16,011 nt of DNA from Actinomycetota bacterium (GTDB taxonomy: Bacteria > Actinomycetota > Actinomycetes > S36-B12 > UBA5976): assembly GCA_947447095.1 (NCBI GenBank), contig CANFIL010000014.1:1-16011 (forward strand), written 5' to 3'. The position numbers and the translations under genes are program-made. This document shows, piece after piece, positions 8,048 through 13,991 of this stretch. Position 1 is the stretch's first letter. The number at the start of each line of letters is the position of its first letter. The notes beneath the pieces are model-generated. The model did not search any database and was not told where the DNA came from. It saw nothing but the letters and a program-made list of their open reading frames with translations.

Positions 8048-9502
8048 CTAGTGTGCAACTACGCGAAATGCTGTCATTTCTGGGTTGGCGCCACCGCGAA
8101 CGTGACCATAAGGTGCGGCAATCGTTGCCTGTAAGAATGCAACAGTTTCAGCGGTGATGCGCTCGCCCGGTAACAAGTTAGGAATGCCAGGTGGGTAGGC
8201 AGCCACGGAATCAGCCGAGACTCGACCAATTGCTGCTTTCGAATCAACAATTTCTGTCTTGGCAAAATACGCGTCGCGCACAATAGAAACTCGTTCACCT
8301 GCGGCTGGCAACTCGAGAGTATGGCCTGTGTTGTCATGGTGACGTGGAAGTTGATGGAATGCATTCACAATTCGCTCAACGTCAGGGACAACTCCGGCAC
8401 CTACGAGAAGAACAATTGTCGAATGCGTCGCAATTTCACAGTGCACGCCAAACTCGTTAAACAAGATCGACCGAGCTTCGTGTCCCGAGATGCCGCCGAT
8501 CAAAGTATTAAGTGCGATGCGCAACGGATCAATCTCTACGACATCGTCATACGTCATCAAATGTGATGCGATATCTATGAAGCGTCCAGCATCGTTAAAA
8601 CCATCGCGTAGTGCCTGCATGGCCACAAGAGTCTCTGAAATTGATGTGGCGCCGCGCGTCGCGATTTCTTTACGGGCAATATCGAGAGAGGCGGTGAGGA
8701 GCGCACTGGCACTTGTTGATTGCAATGACTTAAAAGCTCGATCTAAAAGTGGTTCGAGGGTGTCAGCAAAGCGACTTTCACTCAGGTGAAGCATGGCTGA
8801 CTGCGTCAGACTTCCGGCCAATTTATGAGTACTGCTGATGACGATGTCTGCACCAAGTCGAATCGAATTCACAGGGATCTCAGGGTGGAAGCCAAAGTGT
8901 GCACCCCACGCTTCATCAACGATTAACGGGATGTTGTGAGCGTGAGCCACTTCGGCAAGTGCCTTCACATCGGCCACAGCTCCGAAATAACTGGGCGTGA
9001 CGATGTACGCGGCAACGGGATTTCCCGAACGTTCAATGGCAGCCTCAAGGGACTCGGGCGTCACGCCATTGGCGATACCAAGACCCTTATCGACTGAGGG
9101 ATAAACGAATTCAGCGTCGAAGCCAGTGAGTCCAAGTCCGTCAATCACGCTTGAATGAACGCTGCGTTGAACCACGATTTTTTCGCCGAGGTTTCGCGTT
9201 GCCAGACACGCCATCAGGTTGCCTTTGGAAGCACCGTTGGTGAGAAACCAAGTCTTGCGTGCACCCCACGCAGCTGCAGCCAGTTCTAGTGACTCATCGA
9301 GCGGCGTTGGGTAGGTACCGTAATCAATACCGTCTACGAACGGTTGAACGTCATTCGCCAAAATCTCACGGCCAAAGTACGAGATCAAATCGGAATGCGC
9401 ACCACTCGATACTTGATGTCCCGGCGTATTGAGGCGCACAAGATCGTGATCGCCGTAAGCCTTGACGGCATCAGCGTATGGGGTACGTGATTGATCCAGC
9501 AT
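8048..9502 (-). CDS. Orn/Lys/Arg decarboxylase family PLP enzyme, short form
   Basis: This is a fold-type I PLP enzyme of 484 residues, like the short Bacillus SpeA/YaaO class rather than the large enterobacterial inducible decarboxylases, which carry an extra N-terminal wing domain. Members decarboxylate arginine, lysine or ornithine to agmatine, cadaverine or putrescine. Visible marks are LNTPGHQ near the N-terminus, TNGASKGNL (substrate/PLP phosphate area), VDEAWGAHFG with Asp196 for the pyridine nitrogen, and SSTHKLAGSLTQSAM with Lys227 as the Schiff-base lysine. The familiar R-(N/D)-x-H-K-S is RSVHSS here. Substrate cannot be told from sequence. The ATG is 3 nt after the stop of the OCD-family gene, with no strong ribosome binding site, so translation is probably coupled. 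Convergent with glnE, 4 nt apart. Confidence 0.88.
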   Translation of the reverse strand: MLDQSRTPYADAVKAYGDHDLVRLNTPGHQVSSGAHSDLISYFGREILANDVQPFVDGIDYGTYPTPLDESLELAAAAWGARKTWFLTNGASKGNLMACLATRNLGEKIVVQRSVHSSVIDGLGLTGFDAEFVYPSVDKGLGIANGVTPESLEAAIERSGNPVAAYIVTPSYFGAVADVKALAEVAHAHNIPLIVDEAWGAHFGFHPEIPVNSIRLGADIVISSTHKLAGSLTQSAMLHLSESRFADTLEPLLDRAFKSLQSTSASALLTASLDIARKEIATRGATSISETLVAMQALRDGFNDAGRFIDIASHLMTYDDVVEIDPLRIALNTLIGGISGHEARSILFNEFGVHCEIATHSTIVLLVGAGVVPDVERIVNAFHQLPRHHDNTGHTLELPAAGERVSIVRDAYFAKTEIVDSKAAIGRVSADSVAAYPPGIPNLLPGERITAETVAFLQATIAAPYGHVRGGANPEMTAFRVVAH

Positions 9503-9505
9503 GAA

Positions 9506-10456
9506 TTATGCCTGCAGAGTGCTTTCGTGGATGGCAATAGCGGCAGCGAGATCCTCAAGAGCAGTACCGACTGATTTGAAGAATGTTATGTCCTGGTCGT
9601 TTGTTCGACCTGAAACTGTGCCTCGGCACAAATCATGAAGATCGCCTTGGATGTGATCCGCTGTGATGATGCCATCGGCAATCGGCATTGCAAGATCGCC
9701 GCCTTCGTGGGTAGCGCCCCAACGGGTATCGCAGTACACCTTTGCAGTTGTGATGAGTTCGTCGTCCGTCTCGCGACGCGTTGGAGTAAACGCACCAACC
9801 GCGTCCACATGCGTACCTGGCTTGAGCCACTTACCAAATACCAGGGGAGTCATCGACAGAGTTGCAGCAGAAACAATGTCGCTCTTTCCAACGGCGGTGA
9901 CAAGGTCAGGATGCGCAGTAACTGGCAAGCCCTCGGCTGCAAGTTCTTCAGCCAGCAGGTGTGCTTTGCGAATGTTGTGGTTCCATAAATGGACCTCAGT
10001 AATTGGGCGAACGGCCATGTGTGCGCGAATCATGAATGGAGCGAGTGCACCAGTACCGACCATCGTGAGCACGCTGCTATCTTCACGAGACAAATATGTG
10101 CTGGCTAACGCTGACGCCGCTGCCGTACGCCAAACTGTCATCCGCGTTCCATCCATGGTTGCCACAGGTTGTCCAGTCTCGCCATTGATCAAGTAGTACA
10201 GGCCATGAATACTCGGCAAGTTATGCAGATCAGCATTTCCAGGATGACTTGTCACAATTTTGATGCCGGCATATTGCGCAGGTGCTGGTCCAGTCCAGGA
10301 CGGCATGAGGAGGAGGTATTTTTCCGGCGATTCTGACATGGTCAAATGAATTCGGTTAGGCGTGGTCCATTCGCCTTTAAAAGCCTCTTTGAGCGTCTGG
10401 ACAAGGTTGCCGAACGTCAATAGGTTGTCGATCTCTGCTGCATCAAAATGTTTCAT
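9506..10456 (-). CDS. Ornithine cyclodeaminase/mu-crystallin family NAD(P)-dependent enzyme
   Basis: The family includes ornithine and lysine cyclodeaminases, alanine dehydrogenase and ketimine/pyrroline-2-carboxylate reductases. The 316-residue protein has GIKIVTSHPGN (Lys66, active-site Lys of the family), WRTAAASAL (Arg110-Thr111) and the Rossmann loop VGTGALAPF at 133-141. Around 216-233 it reads HVDAVGAFTPTRRETDD. True ornithine cyclodeaminases usually have an Asp and PGK-type motif there, so an imine reductase or amino-acid dehydrogenase activity is at least as likely. A very strong GGGAGGGAGGAG Shine-Dalgarno (complement of 10466-10477) precedes the ATG. It is the first gene of a two-gene operon with the decarboxylase, suggesting both act on the same basic amino acid or its product. 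Divergent from bioY. Confidence 0.82.
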   Translation of the reverse strand: MKHFDAAEIDNLLTFGNLVQTLKEAFKGEWTTPNRIHLTMSESPEKYLLLMPSWTGPAPAQYAGIKIVTSHPGNADLHNLPSIHGLYYLINGETGQPVATMDGTRMTVWRTAAASALASTYLSREDSSVLTMVGTGALAPFMIRAHMAVRPITEVHLWNHNIRKAHLLAEELAAEGLPVTAHPDLVTAVGKSDIVSAATLSMTPLVFGKWLKPGTHVDAVGAFTPTRRETDDELITTAKVYCDTRWGATHEGGDLAMPIADGIITADHIQGDLHDLCRGTVSGRTNDQDITFFKSVGTALEDLAAAIAIHESTLQA

Positions 10457-10465
10457 GTATTGGTA

Positions 10466-10477
10466 CTCCTCCCTCCC
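10466..10477 (-). promoter_or_regulatory. Unusually strong Shine-Dalgarno for the OCD-family gene
   Basis: The minus strand reads GGGAGGGAGGAG, ending 9 nt before the ATG at 10456. It fixes the start and contrasts with the leaderless-looking bioY start 54 nt away on the other strand. Confidence 0.75.
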
Positions 10478-10496
10478 AAGGCTACTGATCTCGCGG

Positions 10497-10509
10497 TAGA
10501 GTTTTGGTC
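10497..10509 (+). promoter_or_regulatory. Putative leaderless promoter of bioY
   Basis: TAGAGT at 10497-10502 fits a TANNNT -10 box and is followed by 7 nt and then the ATG at 10510. No Shine-Dalgarno is present. This spacing would put the transcription start at or next to the A of ATG. No good -35 is visible. The same box, spacer length and following ATGAGT recur at 13249-13267. Confidence 0.5.
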
Positions 10510-11091
10510 ATGAGTACACACATTGCTGGTCCTGTGGTCGTTGATTCATGGGCGGAAAAGTCTGTTGTTAAGAACGTCACCCTTGTGTTGGGCCTCGTGG
10601 CACTCACAGCGGTGTGTGCGCAAGTGGCCGTTCCATTGCCATTCACGCCAGTTCCTTTGACCTTGCAGACGTTTGCCGTCTTGGCGGGAGCCGCAGCTCT
10701 GGGCGCAGAACGCGCTGTGATTGCTCAAGTTCTCTACATCGTTTTAGCTGTTGCAGGATTTCCTGTACTTGCCGGTGGAGCTTCTGGATCTGACGTCGTA
10801 GTCGGCGCTACCGGTGGTTACCTTGTTGGCTTCGTGGCAGCGTCGTACGTTGTTGGTCGCATTGCTCAGCGTGGTGCCACACATACTGTGTCTTCAACGG
10901 CACTGGCTTATGTTGCGGGTTCAGCGGTTATTTACACATTTGGTGTGGCTTGGCTGGCTCATTCCACAGGTATGACAATTGCAGAATCAATCTCAGCAGG
11001 CATGGTGCCGTTCCTCATAGGCGATGCCATTAAGGCATTAATGGCAGGCGTTTCATTGCCAGCAGCTTGGAAACTCACCCGAAGCGAGTAG
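10510..11091 (+). CDS. bioY: Biotin transporter substrate-binding (S) component BioY
   Basis: BioY is the membrane S-component that captures biotin, alone or with an energy-coupling-factor module (EcfA/EcfT or BioM/BioN). The 193-residue protein is hydrophobic with about six predicted membrane segments. It carries the family signature PLPFTPVPLTLQTFAVLAGA (about 39-58), followed by an alanine/glycine-rich core and GATGGYLVGF (about 97-106). ATG at 10510 is preferred; a TTG at 10504 adds only two residues and has no better ribosome binding site. No ATPase or T-component gene is in the window, so this is a solitary BioY that must share a module encoded elsewhere or work alone, as reported for some homologues. 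No BirA- or BioQ-type operator was recognised. A clear terminator follows. Confidence 0.92.
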   Translation: MSTHIAGPVVVDSWAEKSVVKNVTLVLGLVALTAVCAQVAVPLPFTPVPLTLQTFAVLAGAAALGAERAVIAQVLYIVLAVAGFPVLAGGASGSDVVVGATGGYLVGFVAASYVVGRIAQRGATHTVSSTALAYVAGSAVIYTFGVAWLAHSTGMTIAESISAGMVPFLIGDAIKALMAGVSLPAAWKLTRSE

Positions 11092-11115
11092 CCATCTCTT
11101 TCACAACGTTTCACG

Positions 11116-11151
11116 AAATGTCCCTCTGCTTAATGCAGGGGGACATTTTTT
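11116..11151 (+). terminator. Intrinsic terminator of bioY
   Basis: AAATGTCCCTCTGC (11116-11129) pairs with GCAGGGGGACATTT (11135-11148) over 14 positions with one G-T wobble. The loop is TTAAT and the run of six T ends at 11151. It starts 25 nt after the bioY stop. It is the only textbook rho-independent terminator in the window. Confidence 0.92.
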
Positions 11152-11254
11152 GTCAGTGCTCGATGCTCTACTAAGAGGGCAGGTGAAAGGTGCATCTGTT
11201 GCCAGCGATTGGTAGTGTTGTCAAAACACAACGAAATTAAAGGGCTGAGAATTA

Positions 11255-11536
11255 GTGATTGAGTTAGCGCTTCGCGATGAAGCCATTGCTCCTTTTGTGG
11301 AACGACTTCCAGGCCCGATTGTTCGACTCAATTTGTCGGCTTCGGATGACTTACTTGTGGCTTTGACTCAATGTGGTTCAGATTTGATGATGGCACTGGA
11401 ATGGGCGCTCACCTCGGTCTACACCGATGATGAAGCGCCCAGTCGAGTGTTCATACGTAACGCCAATGGCCTTGAGACCGTGGTCATGGTTGACCCGTGT
11501 CAGGCCTATGGGTCACAAGCGATCATTCGCCCCTAG
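11255..11536 (+). CDS. Small conserved-looking protein of unknown function
   Basis: I do not recognise this 93-residue product. It begins M-I-E-L-A-L-R-D-E and is acidic to neutral, without a signal peptide or clear membrane segment; a mildly hydrophobic central helix (about 33-51, including GSDLMMALEWALTSVY) is followed by a strand-like segment VFIRNANGLETVVMVD. Codon use resembles neighbouring genes, and an AAAGGG lies about 10 nt before the GTG start, which supports a real gene. Its last 24 nt overlap the 3' end of the opposite XRE gene. It follows the bioY terminator, so it needs its own promoter; TAGTGT at 11213-11218 is a possible -10 box. Confidence 0.6.
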   Translation: MIELALRDEAIAPFVERLPGPIVRLNLSASDDLLVALTQCGSDLMMALEWALTSVYTDDEAPSRVFIRNANGLETVVMVDPCQAYGSQAIIRP

Positions 11537-11770
11537 AATTTCAAGCGCCTTGAGGATGTCCGCTGGGGATGCCTTGAGAGCGCGGCACAAGTCTGGCAAC
11601 AGTGCCACACTTGGACGAGTTTCTAGCGAGAAGTAGCGGTAAAGATTTCCGCGGTTGATGCCGATTTCATTTGCTACTTCTTCAAGTGAGTTGTAGCCGA
11701 GCTTGTCCATACGCGCACGTAGCCATACAAGGCCGGTGGCGTTTGTCGAACGAGACTTTGTAGATGCCAT
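11513..11770 (-). CDS. Small XRE/Cro-type helix-turn-helix protein
   Basis: The 85-residue protein is a single Cro/CI-like DNA-binding domain. The helix-turn-helix covers about residues 28-50 (SLEEVANEIGINRGNLYRYF), followed by RPSVALLPDLCRALKASPADIL, the typical closing helices. A basic serine/threonine-rich stretch precedes it. There is no extra ligand or dimerisation domain, as in small phage-like or house-keeping regulators. AGGAG lies 10 nt before the ATG. It overlaps the convergent small gene by 24 nt, so the two are not a standard same-strand toxin-antitoxin operon. It lies downstream of the MFS gene on the same strand but 203 nt away. Its target is unknown. Confidence 0.85.
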   Translation of the reverse strand: MASTKSRSTNATGLVWLRARMDKLGYNSLEEVANEIGINRGNLYRYFSLETRPSVALLPDLCRALKASPADILKALEILGANDRL

Positions 11771-11802
11771 TTAGTGTTAACTCCTGAGAATTTCTTACAT
11801 CG

Positions 11803-11833
11803 AATTTATTGAAAGTGCGTTATTTAATGTCAC
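11803..11833 (-). promoter_or_regulatory. Possible promoter of the XRE gene
   Basis: On the minus strand GTGACA (complement of 11828-11833; five of six to TTGACA) and TAAATT (complement of 11803-11808) are separated by 19 nt, slightly long. The leader would be about 25-30 nt with the AGGAG in it. GTGTTA at 11774-11779 and its inverse TAACAC at 11865-11870 flank this stretch and could be self-control sites, but this is speculative. Confidence 0.3.
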
Positions 11834-11903
11834 CTGAATGACGCTTTTGTATTAACTAAAAAGTAACACCGTATTTTGCTTGTTGCAGTATTTGAAGAAG
11901 ACA

Positions 11904-11929
11904 ACATGTTGTGCCCTGAGCACAAATGT
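11904..11929. repeat. Hairpin between the MFS and XRE genes
   Basis: ACAT-G-TTGTGC (11904-11914) pairs with GCACAAATGT (11920-11929) as a 10-bp stem with one bulged G and a CCTGA loop. Neither strand has a T-run after it, so it is a poor terminator. It may be an operator or an mRNA 3' structure for the MFS transcript. Confidence 0.4.
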
Positions 11930-11952
11930 GAAAGAAATTTAGCGAGTCTTTA

Positions 11953-11981
11953 GTTACTCGTGCGTAACATGGGTTACTCGT
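11953..11981. repeat. Two 9-bp direct repeats, 20-bp period
   Basis: GTTACTCGT occurs at 11953-11961 and 11973-11981, exactly 20 bp apart (about two helical turns). The second copy covers the MFS stop codon. It could be a regulator site or chance. Confidence 0.25.
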
Positions 11982-13203
11982 TAGTAGATTCCAAATCGGC
12001 AATCGCTTCGGATTTTTCGATTTCAGACAGCGGTCGATCGGCCTCGGTCAGACGTGGCGCGGCATACGTCCAAATGAAGATCGCCGACGACGCTAAAGCC
12101 AGGCTTACACCTGCCAAGGCAAGCTGGGGTGAAACGTGGTCTACGACGTAGGCGCCTAGTGCTGTGCCAAGTGCAAGAGTGGTTCCTTCCACCGTCCATA
12201 GCCAGGCTTGAGCAGAGGTTGCAGAGCCAACTGGACGCACTGCTTCGACGACTTCCCAGTGATAGACCATGGCAAAGCCGATCGCTAGACCAATGCCTGC
12301 AAGAGCAATTCCCATTGACCAGCCTGGATGCGTGAAGGCCAGCGGAGCTGCGGACAGTGTGACAAACAAGCTCGAGAGTTTGAAGCCGCGTAGTGGTGTA
12401 ACGGAATTCTTGCGTCCACCAATGATGAGACCGCCGATGATGCTTGCGCTCGCAAGTGTTGCAACAAGTGGGGCAGATAGCTCTGGTCGATCTATGGTTG
12501 TCGAGATTGATGGAATCGCGATTTCAAGAAGGCCCCAACCTAATCCAAAGATTGCACCTTCAAGTGCCAGTATTCGAAAACGTGGGTCACGCAAGACAAA
12601 GAACGCACTTCCTTCGCTGGGCTCAGGAATCCAGTTTCGCGACAGCGGCATAGAAATCATTGCTATTCCACCCACGAGCATGAAAGTAGCCGTCAACCAC
12701 AGTTCTTGTTGCGCCCCAATGTTTAGTGCAACGTACGTCGCGATTACCGGGCCAATAACAGTCGTAGCGTTCATCATTGTCGTATCTAGCGCATAAGCAG
12801 TCCGCAAATGATCGGCGCCGACGGCAGCGCGCCACAATGGTCGCGCTGAAAGATTGATTGGGGGAGAAGCTAGGCCGATTAATGCGCTCACGAAAATAAT
12901 GGCGAAAGCACTGTGCACCTGGCTGAGGACGATCAGCATGACAACCCACGCTGGAATGAAAAAGCTCAATGGCTTGGTTTGTCCAAATCGATCAATCGCA
13001 TGACCGCGTAAACCGGCAGTCAAGCTCGACGCGATCGTTTCCGCTCCTGTAGCTAGGCCAGCAATAGTGATTGATCCCGTTGTCTCATGGACAAAGAAAT
13101 AGGTCGCCAAGGCGATCATGGAATAGGCCATTCGTCCTGGCAGCGTGCTGACAACAAGGCGTTTGACGCCGGGCATTGACAGTAATTCGAGATAAGCGCG
13201 CAT
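11974..13203 (-). CDS. Major facilitator superfamily transporter, substrate unknown
   Basis: The 409-residue protein is strongly hydrophobic, with about 12 membrane segments in two halves. A loop 2-3 motif of MFS type (HAIDRFGQTKPL, about 68-79) follows the second helix, and a polar linker (about 188-208, RNWIPEPSEGS) separates the halves. It ends with a charged cytoplasmic tail of about 25 residues. This architecture suits a proton-coupled exporter such as a drug or metabolite efflux pump; nothing in the sequence tells the substrate. The ATG at 13203 lacks a Shine-Dalgarno; TAGAAAAT just upstream is a degenerate -10-like stretch. It is divergent from a GNAT acetyltransferase (58 nt), a pairing that fits detoxification or export of an amine but does not prove it. 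Confidence 0.85.
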   Translation of the reverse strand: MRAYLELLSMPGVKRLVVSTLPGRMAYSMIALATYFFVHETTGSITIAGLATGAETIASSLTAGLRGHAIDRFGQTKPLSFFIPAWVVMLIVLSQVHSAFAIIFVSALIGLASPPINLSARPLWRAAVGADHLRTAYALDTTMMNATTVIGPVIATYVALNIGAQQELWLTATFMLVGGIAMISMPLSRNWIPEPSEGSAFFVLRDPRFRILALEGAIFGLGWGLLEIAIPSISTTIDRPELSAPLVATLASASIIGGLIIGGRKNSVTPLRGFKLSSLFVTLSAAPLAFTHPGWSMGIALAGIGLAIGFAMVYHWEVVEAVRPVGSATSAQAWLWTVEGTTLALGTALGAYVVDHVSPQLALAGVSLALASSAIFIWTYAAPRLTEADRPLSEIEKSEAIADLESTNE

Positions 13204-13248
13204 AGTCCGATTTTCTAGGTGGAATGAGACCAGACTAGCGCGGTGTCA

Positions 13249-13261
13249 TAGAGTCCTAGTC
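13249..13261 (+). promoter_or_regulatory. Putative leaderless promoter of the GNAT gene
   Basis: TAGAGT (13249-13254), 7 nt, then ATGAGT: the same arrangement as at bioY, with 16 of 19 bases identical over box, spacer and first two codons. No Shine-Dalgarno is present. Confidence 0.5.
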
Positions 13262-13708
13262 ATGAGTGATTTAACGATTGTTCGAGCCACTGTCGAAGAT
13301 GTGGATGTCCTGCATCCGCTCGTAGAGGCCTATCGAGATTTTTACAAGCAAGCACCGAGCGATAAGACTCAACAATATTTGTCAGATCGACTGGCGAACA
13401 ATGAACTCATTGGATGGATCGCCTCGATTGACGGTGTTGCAGTGGGCTTCACGATTGTGTACCCAACTTTTTCGACGGTGTCGTTGAGTGAAATTTGGTT
13501 GTTGAACGATCTCTTCGTTAAACCAGAAGCTCGCGGGCACAAGATCGCTTCGCAATTAATGCAGACGGTAGAAGATGCTGCCCGTGCCGCCGGAGCTACT
13601 CGTACGTTCCTGCGTACAGCAAACGACAACATTCCAGCACAAGCTTTGTACGAAGGACGCGGCTGGGTTCAGGACACGGTCTTTCGACGTTACGACCTGA
13701 TTTTCTAG
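13262..13708 (+). CDS. GNAT-family N-acetyltransferase
   Basis: The 148-residue protein is a single GNAT domain, which transfers acetyl from acetyl-CoA to an amine. Motif A is clear: WLLNDLFVKPEARGHKIASQLM (79-100) with RGHKIA as the pyrophosphate loop, then the C-terminal NIPAQALYEGRGW (123-135) with the Tyr often used as general acid. It opens with the usual IVRATVEDVDVLHPLVEAY strand-helix. The substrate could be a small amine or a protein; it cannot be told here. It is divergent from the MFS transporter and convergent with the mycoredoxin-like gene, 9 nt between stops. Confidence 0.88.
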   Translation: MSDLTIVRATVEDVDVLHPLVEAYRDFYKQAPSDKTQQYLSDRLANNELIGWIASIDGVAVGFTIVYPTFSTVSLSEIWLLNDLFVKPEARGHKIASQLMQTVEDAARAAGATRTFLRTANDNIPAQALYEGRGWVQDTVFRRYDLIF

Positions 13709-13717
13709 AAAAGCAGG

Positions 13718-13969
13718 TTAGATAACGCCAAGTTCAGCAAGTTTTGCCCGTAAGTCTGGGTCACTTGGCTCCGTCAGGTGTGTTCCATCAGCGAACACGA
13801 TGACTGGTATGGATTGTGCTCCGCCGTTGATTTCAACGACCTTATCGGCAGCTCCATCTACTTCTTCGATGTTGATGTAGTTGTAATCCACATTGAGTTC
13901 TTTGAGAAGCCGCTGGGAACGAACGCAGTCCCCGCACCACTGGGCGCCATACATTGTGATTTCACTCAT
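13718..13969 (-). CDS. Mycoredoxin/glutaredoxin-like thiol oxidoreductase
   Basis: This small thioredoxin-fold protein (83 residues) has the active site WCGDC (Cys12, Cys15), a glutaredoxin-like strand-helix order, and the cis-Pro in SIPVIVF (Pro55), then a GTHLTEPSD C-terminal segment. Mycoredoxins reduce mixed disulfides with mycothiol in Actinobacteria; the usual site is CGYC, so CGDC is a variant and mycothiol specificity is not certain. ATG at 13969 is chosen because homology starts there and TATGAT lies 6 nt upstream. The frame continues to 14173, but that would add 68 unconserved residues antisense to the aldo/keto reductase gene. No Shine-Dalgarno. Divergent from that reductase with only 22 nt between starts. 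Confidence 0.88.
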   Translation of the reverse strand: MSEITMYGAQWCGDCVRSQRLLKELNVDYNYINIEEVDGAADKVVEINGGAQSIPVIVFADGTHLTEPSDPDLRAKLAELGVI

Positions 13970-13991
13970 GGGTTCATCATAGGCTGGGGGC
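13970..13991. promoter_or_regulatory. 22-nt divergent promoter with overlapping -10 boxes
   Basis: The plus strand has TAGGCT (13980-13985) followed by 6 nt and the aldo/keto reductase ATG. The minus strand has TATGAT (complement of 13976-13981) followed by 6 nt and the mycoredoxin-like ATG. The two boxes share two base pairs. Both genes would be leaderless, and each -35 region would lie inside the other gene. The two polymerases could hardly bind at once. Confidence 0.5.

Noticed and set aside
9663..10196. 177-codon plus-strand frame inside the OCD-family gene
   Set aside because: Antisense shadow of a conserved gene, with low-complexity composition and no ribosome binding site.
11213..11233. 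Inverted repeat GTTGT...ACAAC before the small unknown gene
   Set aside because: Only 5-bp arms with a 6-nt loop; too weak to call an operator or hairpin.
11255..11770. Small gene plus XRE gene as a toxin-antitoxin pair
   Set aside because: The genes are convergent, not an operon, and the 93-residue protein shows no toxin-family motif.
12269..12796. 175-codon plus-strand frame inside the MFS gene
   Set aside because: Shadow of the membrane protein gene; composition (Pro/Arg/Ser rich) is that of antisense reading.
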